Source: Methanolobus psychrophilus R15
Lineage (GTDB): Archaea; Halobacteriota; Methanosarcinia; Methanosarcinales; Methanosarcinaceae
Length of the DNA: 64,000 bases
Reading direction: 5' to 3'
NCBI GenBank assembly: GCA_000306725.1
Contig: CP003083.1
Span: forward strand, 2,530,042 to 2,594,041
Shown: in pieces, positions 17,772 to 26,686 of the stretch
How the letters are laid out: each line of letters starts with the position of its first letter
How positions within the stretch are numbered: the first letter of the stretch is position 1
Made by a program: the position numbers and the translations under genes
The notes under the pieces: generated by a model
Seen by the model: only the letters and a program-made list of their open reading frames with translations
Told to the model about the DNA's origin: nothing
The model's database searches: none

Positions 17772-18362
17772 TTAAGCTGCTACAGGAAATACCTTTACTT
17801 CGGTCTTCCTGATCTCGACCCTTCTGAGGGGGTAGATGTACTTAGCGTTCCTGTAGATGTTTGCGGAAAGCTTGCCCATGATAGCTTCTTCGATGAATTG
17901 CTCGAAGTTGAGTTCAGCTGCACGCTCGACTACGATCCTGTCCATGATCTCCCTGATGGACTTGATCTGGCTTGTCCTTGCCCTCTTGACAGTGAAGCAG
18001 ATAGGCTTCACCCTTATAACGTAACCGTCCCTTGTGGTCACATCGAGGTTGGTGTCGATCCTTGAGGTCTGGCGCTTTACAATGGAGCGCAGGTAATCGG
18101 TTGTGATCTCATGACCCATGAATCTGGTGTTGGCAACATCACCGTTGACTTCATTGATCTCGAGGATGAGCTTAGTGTTGTGTTTTGTGAAATCGTTTGC
18201 GATCTCTCCGACAGTAGTCTCAACGATACGGCCAATGAGCTGTCCTGGTTCCTCTGCAGGGGTTACTCCGATGTTTGTCCTGCTGATGAATTCGGGTGTC
18301 TCTACATTGTACCAGGTTTTTGACTTCCATTTGTCTAACTTTCTCTGAACTTTCTTTGCCAA
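17772..18362 (-). CDS. rps3ae: 30S ribosomal protein S3Ae (eS1)
   Basis: 196 residues, full length for archaeal eS1, a small-subunit protein near the mRNA exit site. Recognised from the N-terminus ([20 protein letters not shown]) and the stretches [20 protein letters not shown] and [16 protein letters not shown]. The start codon is TTG at 18360-18362, with a perfect GGAGG 6 bases upstream; no ATG is available near the conserved N-terminus. It is transcribed alone, with a TATA-like element about 130 bases upstream. Confidence 0.97.
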   Translation of the reverse strand: MAKKVQRKLDKWKSKTWYNVETPEFISRTNIGVTPAEEPGQLIGRIVETTVGEIANDFTKHNTKLILEINEVNGDVANTRFMGHEITTDYLRSIVKRQTSRIDTNLDVTTRDGYVIRVKPICFTVKRARTSQIKSIREIMDRIVVERAAELNFEQFIEEAIMGKLSANIYRNAKYIYPLRRVEIRKTEVKVFPVAA

Positions 18363-18823
18363 GGAATTCCTCCGGATGAGTGTAATCTTATAATATTAGT
18401 AAATTAACGTGATTAGTGTAAGTGTTCGACGATCGGTCATGATATGAAATAACCTATGCATTAGTTTGGCTTTGTATACTAGTCATGTCCATATATAAAG
18501 AAATCGGTTCGTCCGGTATTTTATGGAGTGCCGCTGCGCAACATCTGAAGGGAATATGGATAAAATGGACACGGGATGAATGCAGGGCCTTGCCAATATC
18601 CATATACTATGATGCAGCCCTTACTTAAGGTCGTATGCATACTACCTTGTCCTTAGATTCACACATCATTTTAGGATGATATATTAAATTCCTTCCTTGA
18701 TAATTTATTTTTGTGCTGGTGACTCATGAGTGAAACCAATTCCAAGTAACTTCCTTACATCAGGATATCATTTTTATAATATGTAAGTTATACTAAAATC
18801 AACATATATTCATATTTATAAAG
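18363..18823. promoter_or_regulatory. Divergent intergenic region between eS1 and the surface protein
   Basis: 460 bases with no convincing gene. For the leftward eS1 gene a TATA-like CTTTATATATGG sits at 18489-18500, implying a leader of about 100 bases. For the rightward surface-protein gene the sequence 18803-18823 (ATATATTCATATTTATA) is TATA-like but very close to the ATG. The middle (18530-18620) is GC-richer and shows no hairpin I trust. Confidence 0.4.
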
Positions 18824-21800
18824 ATGATTAAAATGAACCAAAAGAAAACATACATCTACAAATATTCCATCTTTTTGCTAGTCTTAATCTCATGCATGGG
18901 AACAGTATCTGCAGCTGAGATTCTTGTAGGACCTGACCTGGGGAATGCTACTATAGGCGCTGCACTTATGAATGCAACAGATGGCGATATTATCATTGTA
19001 AGTGATGGAACTTACACTGAAAATTTACTGATTTATAAGGAAGTCACCCTCCGCTCCGAGAATGGTTCTGCCAGCACTACCATCCAGGCGGCTTCGCCAG
19101 GTATCCATGTCTTCAACATTACAGCCGACAATGTTGCAATCCAGGGATTCAATGTAATAGGACCAACGAATTACAGTAGCATTTACATGCTCTCAGTTTC
19201 TAACTGTAATATTTCTGATAATGTAATATCTGAAAGTTATGCCGGTATCTTCTGCTCCAATGTGAGCAATAGTGACTTAATCAACAATACAATTACTTCC
19301 AGTGTACGGGGTATATACCTGTATGATTCACCCAACAATACCCTGATCAATAACATAATGACATTAAATGATCATAATTTTGGTGGTTATGGAACAAGTC
19401 CGGAACATTTTTTCCAGAACATAGACACCAGCAATCGGGTTGATGGAAAACCTATCTATTATTTGATCGATCAGGCAGATATGCAAGTACCAACCGATGC
19501 AGGACAGGTCTATGTTGTTAATTCCACCAATATCACCGTTAAGGACATTGCAATATCAAATGGTTATGAAGGTATCGTATTTGCATATACGGATAATTCT
19601 AAAATAGAGAATGTTACTGTCTCAGAGAATGAGTATGGTATCGTACTTTTCAACTCCAATTCCAATACTCTTGATAGCATCAACGTCAATAACAATTATT
19701 ATGGCATCTTCCTCAGTAACTCAATCAACAATGATCTGATCAACAATATGATCAGTTCCAACGGGTGGGACGGTATTTCCCTGTATTCTTCAAGTGAACT
19801 CAATAATGTAAACAACAACACAATCGGTTCCAATGGCTGTGACGGTATCTACCTTGATAATTCCGGGAACAATACCTTAAGCAACAATACTATTATCAAT
19901 AATCCTGAAATCGGAATCAACCTTTACGGGTCTGCTGACAATAACATAATCAACAATAGTGTCAACAACAACACTTATCAAGGCATTTACCTGAAAGATT
20001 CAACTAACAACACCCTGATTGATAACACCATGGAATCAAATGGTTACAATTTCGGTGTTGGAGGGGCAACTTTTGAGTTTTTCGTTCAAAACATAGATGC
20101 CAGTAACACGATTGACGGGAAAGTGCTCTATTATCTTCTCGATCAAGCAGACATGCAGGTACCATTCGATGCCGGACAGGTATATGCAGTAAACTCTACC
20201 AACATTACTGTCAAGGATATCGAAGTCTCAAATAGTTTTGACGGCGTTGTGTTTGTATCCACCGACGATTCAACAATAGAGAATATTACTGTCTCAGGAT
20301 GTAGATATGGTATTTACTTGCTTAACTCCAGTTTAAACGTTCTTGATAACATCAGATCTAGTGACAATCTCATTGGTATGATGAGTGTAAGATCAAATAA
20401 CACTACATTGTCCAACAGTAATATGAACTCTAATTTTATAGGTATCCACCTTGGAGAGACAAATAATAGTGTTCTAACAGATATCACTGCTAATGATAAT
20501 GCCTTTCTTGGCATTGGCATCCTCCACTCGAACAATAACTATCTGATTGAAACTACTGCAAATAATGCTAACTATGCGGGAATATACCTCTCTGCTTCTG
20601 ACAATAACACATTAACCAACAATATTGCCAATTCTAACCAAATGGCAGGCATCCTTATCTTTGATTCAGATAATAATAATCTTACTGGTAACACATTTGA
20701 TGGCAATAAAGCCAGCTCAGGAGATCTGAGTTCTGTAAATCTGGATTCCGGATCTTTAATCAATGACCACACGATTGAACAAGCATTCTTCGATGAATTA
20801 AATAGCCTTATAGCCGTAGAATCTGAAAACATGGTGAATTCCATATCCATTAATAGTGTTTCAGGCGCACAGGGAGTTTACATTTCTGGTTCTACCAACA
20901 ATACATTCTCAAATACTCACTCAACAGGTAATGATCATGCCTTCTATGCCTTTGATTCAGTGAATACTATAGTAAGCAACCTGATGATAACTACAGAAAT
21001 GGCACAAATGTCTTTTGTGACCAGTGACTCCAAGCTCGTAATAAGCGAAGAAAACCTGGATCCCATAACTATGTCCGGTAAAATGAATGTCAATGGCTAT
21101 GTAAATATGATCCGCTCACCCAGTTACCTGGATAGCATTGACCTTATGTCAATAGATGCAGGTATAGATATCCAGTTCTTCTATGATGGTTCCGGAATGA
21201 GCAGTGCAGGTGAATCTTCAATAGATTTGTTCAGGTTGAACGATACCGTGTGGGAAGAAGTTCCAAATGCTACACTCAACACCAGCGGCAACTATGTTTC
21301 TGCAACCATTAAAGAAAATGATGGTATTGCTCCTACCGGAATAATGGGAATAAATCCAACATATACAGTTACTATGGCGCTCTTCAAAGATACAGAACCT
21401 TCCACCTCCGGTAATCCAGGCAGCTCTGTAGTTGCAAGAGAAAGAAGAGAAGGAACGATAACAGATCTGCCTGCAGGTGACGATGGAGAACTAACAGGTA
21501 ATACAGTTGTAAAGTCCTCAGATATGACCACTACACTGACATTTTACAAAGGAACAAAGGCCCTTGATCCATTAGGTAACCCTGTGAACAGTATCATAGT
21601 CACCACTCCGTCTTCCCTGCCTTCAGACACTCCAAGAGAGGTAATCGAATCTGGTTTCTACTTCAGGTTCGGTCCCTCAGGAACCACGTTCAGCCAGGAT
21701 GTGATGATCACAATGGACTTCAACCCTGCAGACTTTGAAGGTAGGACACCTGTGATCTACACCTATACTTCCGAAGACGGCTGGATCGCCCTGGAAACGA

Positions 21801-22069
21801 CCGTAGACTGGGAAAATGGCAGAGCAACTGCCATGATCAGCCACTTCTCACTATATGCACTGTTCGGGACTGATGTTGAGCCTGTAAAAGAAGTCTTATT
21901 CGAGCCAGTTTTAGAAGATACTGAACAGGCTTTGGTTGAAGAAGCACCTGTAGAAGGATCCACCGATGGAAATGAATTTGGTTTCGTTCCATGGGTAATT
22001 GGAATTGTGCTTGTGATTGGTCTGGGGCTCATCTATGGAAATAAGAAAAAGAATAACAAGGGGCTTTAA
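18824..22069 (+). CDS. Large secreted beta-helix (NosD/PbH1-repeat) surface protein with C-terminal anchor
   Basis: 1081 residues. A signal peptide covers about residues 1-31 (KYSIFLLVLISCMGTVSAA). Residues 40-800 are right-handed parallel beta-helix repeats rich in Asn and Ser, of the NosD/periplasmic copper-binding type (units like GIYLYDSPNNTLINNIM). A block of about 224 residues is duplicated: DGKPIYYLIDQADMQVP near residue 207 and DGKVLYYLLDQADMQVP near 431. Residues 830-1020 are beta-sandwich-like and shared with methanogen surface proteins. The end has an acidic spacer, one helix (FVPWVIGIVLVIGLGLIYG) and KKKNNKGL. Many NxS/T sites suggest N-glycosylation. Likely an envelope protein binding polysaccharide; role unproven. 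Confidence 0.8.
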   Translation: MIKMNQKKTYIYKYSIFLLVLISCMGTVSAAEILVGPDLGNATIGAALMNATDGDIIIVSDGTYTENLLIYKEVTLRSENGSASTTIQAASPGIHVFNITADNVAIQGFNVIGPTNYSSIYMLSVSNCNISDNVISESYAGIFCSNVSNSDLINNTITSSVRGIYLYDSPNNTLINNIMTLNDHNFGGYGTSPEHFFQNIDTSNRVDGKPIYYLIDQADMQVPTDAGQVYVVNSTNITVKDIAISNGYEGIVFAYTDNSKIENVTVSENEYGIVLFNSNSNTLDSINVNNNYYGIFLSNSINNDLINNMISSNGWDGISLYSSSELNNVNNNTIGSNGCDGIYLDNSGNNTLSNNTIINNPEIGINLYGSADNNIINNSVNNNTYQGIYLKDSTNNTLIDNTMESNGYNFGVGGATFEFFVQNIDASNTIDGKVLYYLLDQADMQVPFDAGQVYAVNSTNITVKDIEVSNSFDGVVFVSTDDSTIENITVSGCRYGIYLLNSSLNVLDNIRSSDNLIGMMSVRSNNTTLSNSNMNSNFIGIHLGETNNSVLTDITANDNAFLGIGILHSNNNYLIETTANNANYAGIYLSASDNNTLTNNIANSNQMAGILIFDSDNNNLTGNTFDGNKASSGDLSSVNLDSGSLINDHTIEQAFFDELNSLIAVESENMVNSISINSVSGAQGVYISGSTNNTFSNTHSTGNDHAFYAFDSVNTIVSNLMITTEMAQMSFVTSDSKLVISEENLDPITMSGKMNVNGYVNMIRSPSYLDSIDLMSIDAGIDIQFFYDGSGMSSAGESSIDLFRLNDTVWEEVPNATLNTSGNYVSATIKENDGIAPTGIMGINPTYTVTMALFKDTEPSTSGNPGSSVVARERREGTITDLPAGDDGELTGNTVVKSSDMTTTLTFYKGTKALDPLGNPVNSIIVTTPSSLPSDTPREVIESGFYFRFGPSGTTFSQDVMITMDFNPADFEGRTPVIYTYTSEDGWIALETTVDWENGRATAMISHFSLYALFGTDVEPVKEVLFEPVLEDTEQALVEEAPVEGSTDGNEFGFVPWVIGIVLVIGLGLIYGNKKKNNKGL

Positions 22070-22330
22070 GCCCTTTCTTTATTTGTGAACCTTCATGACA
22101 CAATCTACAATACTTTCACCATACTTACAATATCAATATATATTTGCAAAACAATGACTAACTGTACGCAGGTATGATTCGGGCGCCCTACGCGCTTCTG
22201 GGCGTTCCTGAATTATACCATCCTCTCAATTTTTCTATTCTATCATAAGTTCCTCTTTTGTGAGGGACAAAAATATATTAACAAACAACTTTATAATTAT
22301 AATATTAAAGTAATATACATGAGTGATTAA

Positions 22331-22705
22331 ATGCAAGACAAATCTCTCCAAAAGCTGAACAAAAAGGAATACAGTGTAGTCAAAATGTTACAAAATCTCA
22401 AAGTTAAAAAATCTCACGCGCTGGTGATCGTAGCACTTGCTGACCGGAGAGAACTGAAATCATTTGAGATCGAAGAAGTGACTGGCCTTTGCCAGCCAGA
22501 TGTAAGTAACACAATGCATAACCTCAGAAAGAAGGATTGGGTAAGCGTACAGCAATCTCCATTTACTGAGAAAAAAGGCAGGCCACATAACATATATCAG
22601 TTAAAATATCCATTGAAAACAATCATCGAAAAACTTGAGAGGCAGATTTTCCAGGAACACCAAGAAACTTTCAGGATTATTACAAAATTAAAAGAAACAA
22701 CTTGA
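22331..22705 (+). CDS. ArsR-like winged-helix transcriptional regulator
   Basis: 124 residues. The helix-turn-helix runs from about 37 to 75 (KKSHALVIVALADRRELKSF, then EVTGLCQPDVSNTMHNLRKK), with a wing holding KKGRPHNIYQL, a GRP(x)xxY pattern common in archaeal ArsR-type regulators. The C-terminus is a helical tail. GAGTGATT lies just before the ATG. The TGA stop is followed in the same frame by open sequence that reads as the remnant of a dGTPase-like protein, so the end of this gene sits at or near a recombination joint. Confidence 0.7.
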   Translation: MQDKSLQKLNKKEYSVVKMLQNLKVKKSHALVIVALADRRELKSFEIEEVTGLCQPDVSNTMHNLRKKDWVSVQQSPFTEKKGRPHNIYQLKYPLKTIIEKLERQIFQEHQETFRIITKLKETT

Positions 22706-22999
22706 GAGCCGACAATCATACTTCCTTATCAAAACTTATCTGAGTCTAAAATAGAGCATATGTATCGGCATCTTTTTGAACATTATTATGACGATTGCAC
22801 TAAGAATCAAGAAGGTTCGCTTATTTACAAGGATCTTATCAATTTAAAATGCATTTCGCCAGAATACTTAGAAAACGCAAGTGAGGCAGAAATTGTAAGA
22901 GATTTTTTGGCGGGAATGAGCGATAGATATTTTCAGTTTACTTTTAATGATATTACTTTTTCAAAGCGTACAAAATTGAGATATGGAGAAACTAAATGA
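22706..22999 (+). pseudogene. C-terminal remnant of a dGTPase-like HD hydrolase
   Basis: Directly after the regulator's stop, the same frame stays open to 22999. An ATG at 22760 gives 79 residues. The text EPTIILPYQNLSESKIEHMY and then SEAEIVRDFLAGMSDRYFQ matches the C-terminal end of HD-domain deoxynucleoside triphosphate triphosphohydrolases, where VxDFIAGMTDRYA is conserved. The HD metal-binding domain, which should be about 250-300 residues upstream, is absent. So the enzyme is cut down and cannot be active alone. It overlaps the next gene by 4 bases (ATGA), preserving what was probably a two-gene operon. The family call rests on one short motif. Confidence 0.5.
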
Positions 23000-23436
23000 A
23001 CAACAAAATATATGTCGCAGGTCCTTTGTTTTCAATTGCTGAACTCGAGTTCAATGAAAAAATAGATGATAACCTGAGAAAAATGGGATTTAGTACTTTT
23101 TTACCACAAAGAGACGGACATTTGCTTTCCAGTTTACTTTCAGAAGGTTACAGTAAAGAAGAAGCGACAAAAATTATATTCGAAATGGATATACATCATA
23201 TCAAAAATAGTGACATTGTTTTGTTTCTATTAGATGGTCGTGTTCCGGATGAAGGGGCATGTGTTGAAATCGGCCTTGCTTACGCTTATGGTAAGGAATG
23301 TATTGGATACAAAACAGATTCCAGATCAATCATGGGAGATTCAGACAATCCTTTAATTGTAGGAGCATTGAAAAATAGAATCGCAACATCGTATCATGAA
23401 TTAGAGTTTATGTTAGAAAAATTGCTTCTGCAATAA
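22996..23436 (+). CDS. Nucleoside 2-deoxyribosyltransferase-like protein
   Basis: 146 residues. Begins NKIYVAGPLFSIAELEFNEK, with the conserved YxAGPLF of the family, then Asp in NSDIVLFLLDG and the active-site Glu in DEGACVEIGLAYAYGK. Members cleave or exchange the N-glycosidic bond of deoxynucleosides or deoxynucleotides, so the enzyme would act in nucleotide salvage or in removal of modified nucleotides. It starts within the end of the dGTPase-like remnant (ATGA overlap). It may have worked with that phosphohydrolase on the deoxynucleotide pool. Full length for the family. Confidence 0.85.
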   Translation: MNNKIYVAGPLFSIAELEFNEKIDDNLRKMGFSTFLPQRDGHLLSSLLSEGYSKEEATKIIFEMDIHHIKNSDIVLFLLDGRVPDEGACVEIGLAYAYGKECIGYKTDSRSIMGDSDNPLIVGALKNRIATSYHELEFMLEKLLLQ

Positions 23437-23484
23437 TTTGAATGGAGTACCTGTTTAGTTGTTTTTGGTATTTGACACAAAAAG

Positions 23485-23502
23485 GTGCTGAAATTTCAGC
23501 AC
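23485..23502. repeat. Perfect hairpin at the 3' side of the tnpB relic
   Basis: GTGCTGAAATTTCAGCAC is a perfect 18-base palindrome. It lies about 40 bases beyond the tnpB stop, where IS200/IS605 elements carry their right-end structure and the guide (omega) RNA. It could equally be a terminator of the deoxyribosyltransferase gene, which ends about 50 bases to the left. Confidence 0.4.
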
Positions 23503-23539
23503 ACATCTAATTATCCTTTATTTGTTTGATCTTAAAATC

Positions 23540-24487
23540 TCACTTGTGAACTACATCTCGGCTAAAGATCGAGACGCTTCCTGCTTCATTCCCCTTCCCA
23601 TCGGAAGCGAGTCCACAGGCTCTTCCCGTAGTTCCTACGATGACAATTATATTCCTATCATATTTTGCCCTTGAAGAGCGAACTTTTTGATATTGATAGC
23701 GGCATTTATGTCTCTATAGTGAGTGGTATTACAGTCCTAGCATTCCCATTCCCTATCTGCAAGTGTTAATTTTCCGTTGTGGAATCCACATACATTACAG
23801 ATTTTGGTAGATGGTTCGAATTGACCTATCTGGAGTACTCTTTTTCCGTACCATTGGGTTTTATATTCGAGTTTTTCTACGAAGGAAGACCACGATGCGT
23901 AAGCTATATGTTGTGCAAGACAGTGGTTTTTGAGCATACCGTTAACGTTGAGGGTCTCTACTGCTATAGCTTGTTTCTCACTAACGAGCTTTGTTGAAAC
24001 CTTGTGTTGGAAATCGTGTCTCTGGTTGCTTATTTTTTTCATGGAGTTTTGCTATTTGTAAACGAGCTTTGTTCCTGTTACTGGAACCTTTTTGTTTACG
24101 GGATAGACGTTTTGACAATACTTGGAGACGTTTCATGGAGTTTTTAAGGTTCTCGGATTGTCATGTTTTGTTCCATCGGAAACAATGGCAAAATCTTTAA
24201 TACCAACATCCACGCCCGCAGTGTCATTTACGGAAAATTTCGCTTTTTCCGGGAATTCCAGACCATCATCTACGAGAATGCTAATGTAGAACTTTCCGGT
24301 AGGTGTACGAGATACCGTAGCGGTTTTTAGATCTCCTTCTTCCATATTACGGTATAAAATAGTTTTAACGTTACCTATTTTAGGAAGGAAAATCCTGTTA
24401 TTCTCAAAGTCAATTTTGTAATTCTGAGGAACATTGAACGCCTGTACAGGATTTTTCCGAGACTTGAATTTCGGGAAACCCTTTTTT
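23540..24487 (-). pseudogene. tnpB: Degenerate tnpB (IS200/IS605-type) with amber codon and frameshifts
   Basis: TnpB is an RNA-guided nuclease of IS605 elements. Reading the minus strand across frames gives GFPKFKSRKNPVQ, then NDTAGVDVGIKDFAIVSDGT with the first RuvC Asp (24133-24345), then QAIAVETLNVNGMLKNHCLAQ with the Glu and the zinc ribbon start CNVCGFHNGKL (23740-24042). The ribbon's second CxxC is interrupted by TAG at 23737-23739, in frame, and reading resumes as DCNTTHYRDINAAINIKK. A later frameshift precedes the ending RACGLASDGKGNEAGSVSIF. There is at least one more frameshift in an A run near 24035. No tnpA partner is present. A non-functional relic, though the amber might be read as pyrrolysine. 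Confidence 0.8.
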
Positions 24488-24652
24488 CATAATATTTACT
24501 AAGTAATTGCTCACGGATCATTACCTTGCAGATTTTGCAGAACTGCTCACTGGCAGGATATTTCTTAAATACTAATATATTATTATATAATATATATTTT
24601 GAATAGATTTCTGCAAGATAGAATACCAGCTTAGCAGAATCGGAGATAAATT

Positions 24653-25759
24653 ATGAAATTGGCAAAAACATTAATTTTAATCGTTTTATTGATAGCAGTT
24701 TTCTCTGCCGGATGCATCGAAGAGGAACAGCAGGTCCTAAACACCGGGGAACTTTACAGATCAAACATGTATTATGAAGCAATTGCATCTGTTGATAACA
24801 TACAGGTGGACGACCCATACTATATAGATGCCTTGAATTACAAAGGAGAATCGCTCTACGCACTTAGCAGGTATAATGAAGCAATAGGATGTTACAATGA
24901 AGTAATAGAGATGGACCCTGAGAACAGCAAGGCATGGGTTAACAAAGGTGACTCTCTTCTTGAAATTTATGAATACGATGAAGCAGACGCATGCTATGGC
25001 AGAGCAATAGAGGCCGATCCGGAATTTGATGAAGCATGGTCTGGAAAAGGAATAACCCTATACTTAAATGGCAGTTATAATGAATCAGCAGAGTTCTTTG
25101 AGAAATCAATTGAATATTCAGATAAAAAGATAACATCCGACCCGGATAGTTTTGAGGCCTGGTATAACAAAGGAATATCTTTTTCGTATATTGGAAGGAC
25201 CAACGAGTCACTCGAATGCTATGAAAAGGCAATAGAACTCAATCCGGAATATGCTAATGCATGGAGAGGAAAAGGGTATGAACTTATTGAACTCGGCAGA
25301 TATGACGAGGCAATCCAATGCTACGATAATGCAATAGAGATCAATCCGGAAGATGCCTATGCATGGGTAGGAAAAGGATATGTACTTTACAAATTTGACA
25401 GATATGATGAAGCAATAAAATGCTTTGATAAAGCAATAGAAATTCATCCGGAAGATGCCTACGCATGGGGAAATAAAGGGTATATGCTTGGTATACTTGA
25501 GAGATATGATGAAGCAATTGAATGCTATGATAAAGTAATAGAGATAGATCCGGAATTTACCTCTGCATGGAAAGAGAAAGGATATGCACTCTACAAACTT
25601 GGCAGATATGACGAGGCAATCCAATGCTACGATAATGCAATAGAGATCAATCCGGAATATGCCGATGCATGGGAAGGAAAAGGAGATGCTCTTAACGAAC
25701 TTGGCAGGTCCGATGAAGCAAATGAATGCTATAAAAAAGCAGAAAAACTTAGCTCTTAA
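24653..25759 (+). CDS. TPR-repeat lipoprotein
   Basis: 368 residues. The N-terminus is a lipoprotein signal: a basic start, a hydrophobic run and the lipobox FSAGC with the modified Cys at about residue 21. From residue 50 on there are about nine 34-residue tetratricopeptide repeats with the pattern AWxxKGxxLxxLGRYDEAIxCYDxAIEIxPE. It sits outside the membrane as a protein-binding scaffold; the partner is unknown. Repeats are very alike: a 56-base string at 25295-25350 recurs exactly at 25601-25656, three units (306 bases) apart, showing recent copying between repeats. A strong TATA-like AT run lies at 24575-24600. Confidence 0.85.
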   Translation: MKLAKTLILIVLLIAVFSAGCIEEEQQVLNTGELYRSNMYYEAIASVDNIQVDDPYYIDALNYKGESLYALSRYNEAIGCYNEVIEMDPENSKAWVNKGDSLLEIYEYDEADACYGRAIEADPEFDEAWSGKGITLYLNGSYNESAEFFEKSIEYSDKKITSDPDSFEAWYNKGISFSYIGRTNESLECYEKAIELNPEYANAWRGKGYELIELGRYDEAIQCYDNAIEINPEDAYAWVGKGYVLYKFDRYDEAIKCFDKAIEIHPEDAYAWGNKGYMLGILERYDEAIECYDKVIEIDPEFTSAWKEKGYALYKLGRYDEAIQCYDNAIEINPEYADAWEGKGDALNELGRSDEANECYKKAEKLSS

Positions 25760-25794
25760 GATAAAAAGATCATAAGCATTCATTAGATGCTCGA

Positions 25795-26079
25795 TTATAC
25801 GAATGAAGGTATGACCTATGAATGTAAGCTGTTCAATTACGCTGCCTGCCGAAGCAGAAGCATTTATTGGTGATTCCTCTGCATGGAATGAGTACAAAGG
25901 TACTACTTCCGAAAGAAGAACTGGTAATAGTGTACATGCTGAATCAACCAGCGAGAAACTTACAGACCAAACCGGTTGGAATAACATTAACTGGAACAAA
26001 GTGGAAACACATGATAATATGCTACAAGTCAGGATTACGGAAGCAGCAATTATATTCGATGCTTGAGCTGTATGAAGGG
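25795..26079 (+). mobile_element. 5' segment of an old, truncated group II intron (outer relic)
   Basis: The segment begins where it becomes similar to the intact intron (AATGAAGGTATGACCTATGA here, nearly the same at 26605). It then encodes a damaged N-terminus of the intron reverse transcriptase: STSEKLTDQTGWNNINWNKV and VETHDNMLQVRITEA match PINEKLTNKQLKDRWNNIDW and VETHVSRIQVRITKA of the protein at 27931. It then jumps to the first half of domain V (GAGCTGTATGAAGG at 26065-26078, plus G at 26079). Domains I-III and most of the reverse transcriptase are missing, so it cannot splice. The second half of its domain V is at 29769. Confidence 0.75.
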
Positions 26080-26674
26080 GTGCGACAAGAAGTTATAATA
26101 TGAATTGCAGAAATGCTGTCCCTTCCATTTGGGATAATCCTACTATGACATGCGTTGATGATAACGTCAGTGTATGAAGCTCATAGGACAATATGGAGAA
26201 ATTTGAAAGTCTAATTAAAATAATCTGTTAGGATAAGACTACTAAGAAGAAACGAAAGTTGAATCATCACAAGAATCGTTAACGGCAACAAGCGAAATTA
26301 GAATGACACGCTTGAACCAAAAGGTATAGAATCAGACCATTACAGCTCTCTTCATGTAACGGGAAATGGACAAATGATTCTCGGTTTATAGATGGCTTCT
26401 AAGGTGGTCACAATTATTCATGTTATAAAACTTGGTAAGCCCTTTATGTTTCCTTCAGGGTAGGAATTCCGTAAGGTTGACCGAATACACAGAGGGTAAA
26501 GGAAGGAGTAAAAAGCGAATGACGAGTTGTAATGAATTGTATAGGGTTCAAAATTTGCCCAAATTCGAAAGGATGCAGACTTACTCCATGGTATCAAAAC
26601 GTAAGAATGAAGGTATAACCTATGAGTGTAAGTCATTCAAATAGAAGATATCTAATTAGCTCCCAACTCCCCCA

Positions 26675-26686
26675 TTCTAATTAGAC
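26675..26686. repeat. 12-bp direct repeat at the left edge of the IS
   Basis: TTCTAATTAGAC here is identical to 27906-27917. The pair brackets the transposase gene and fits a target-site duplication. The core TCTAATTAGA is itself a palindrome, and a third TCTAATTAG occurs at 26651, so the exact IS boundary is uncertain. Confidence 0.5.

Noticed and set aside
18500-18640. tRNA-like string GGTTCGTCC in the eS1 upstream region
   Set aside because: No acceptor stem, D-arm or anticodon arm could be paired around it.
19200-20700. Repeated short AT-rich motifs that could be taken for a CRISPR array or satellite
   Set aside because: They are in frame with the beta-helix protein and reflect its Asn-rich repeat units; spacing is irregular and there is no identical repeat with unique spacers.
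22160-22260. Possible hairpin GGGCGCCC near 22189 as an RNA gene
   Set aside because: Only a short 8-base palindrome with no longer stem; may belong to the terminator of the surface-protein gene but is not enough for an RNA gene call.
25208-25999. A 263-codon frame opposite the TPR lipoprotein gene, with hydrophobic repeats
   Set aside because: It mirrors the TPR repeats in reverse; its repeated Phe/Ile text results from the repeated codons of the real gene.
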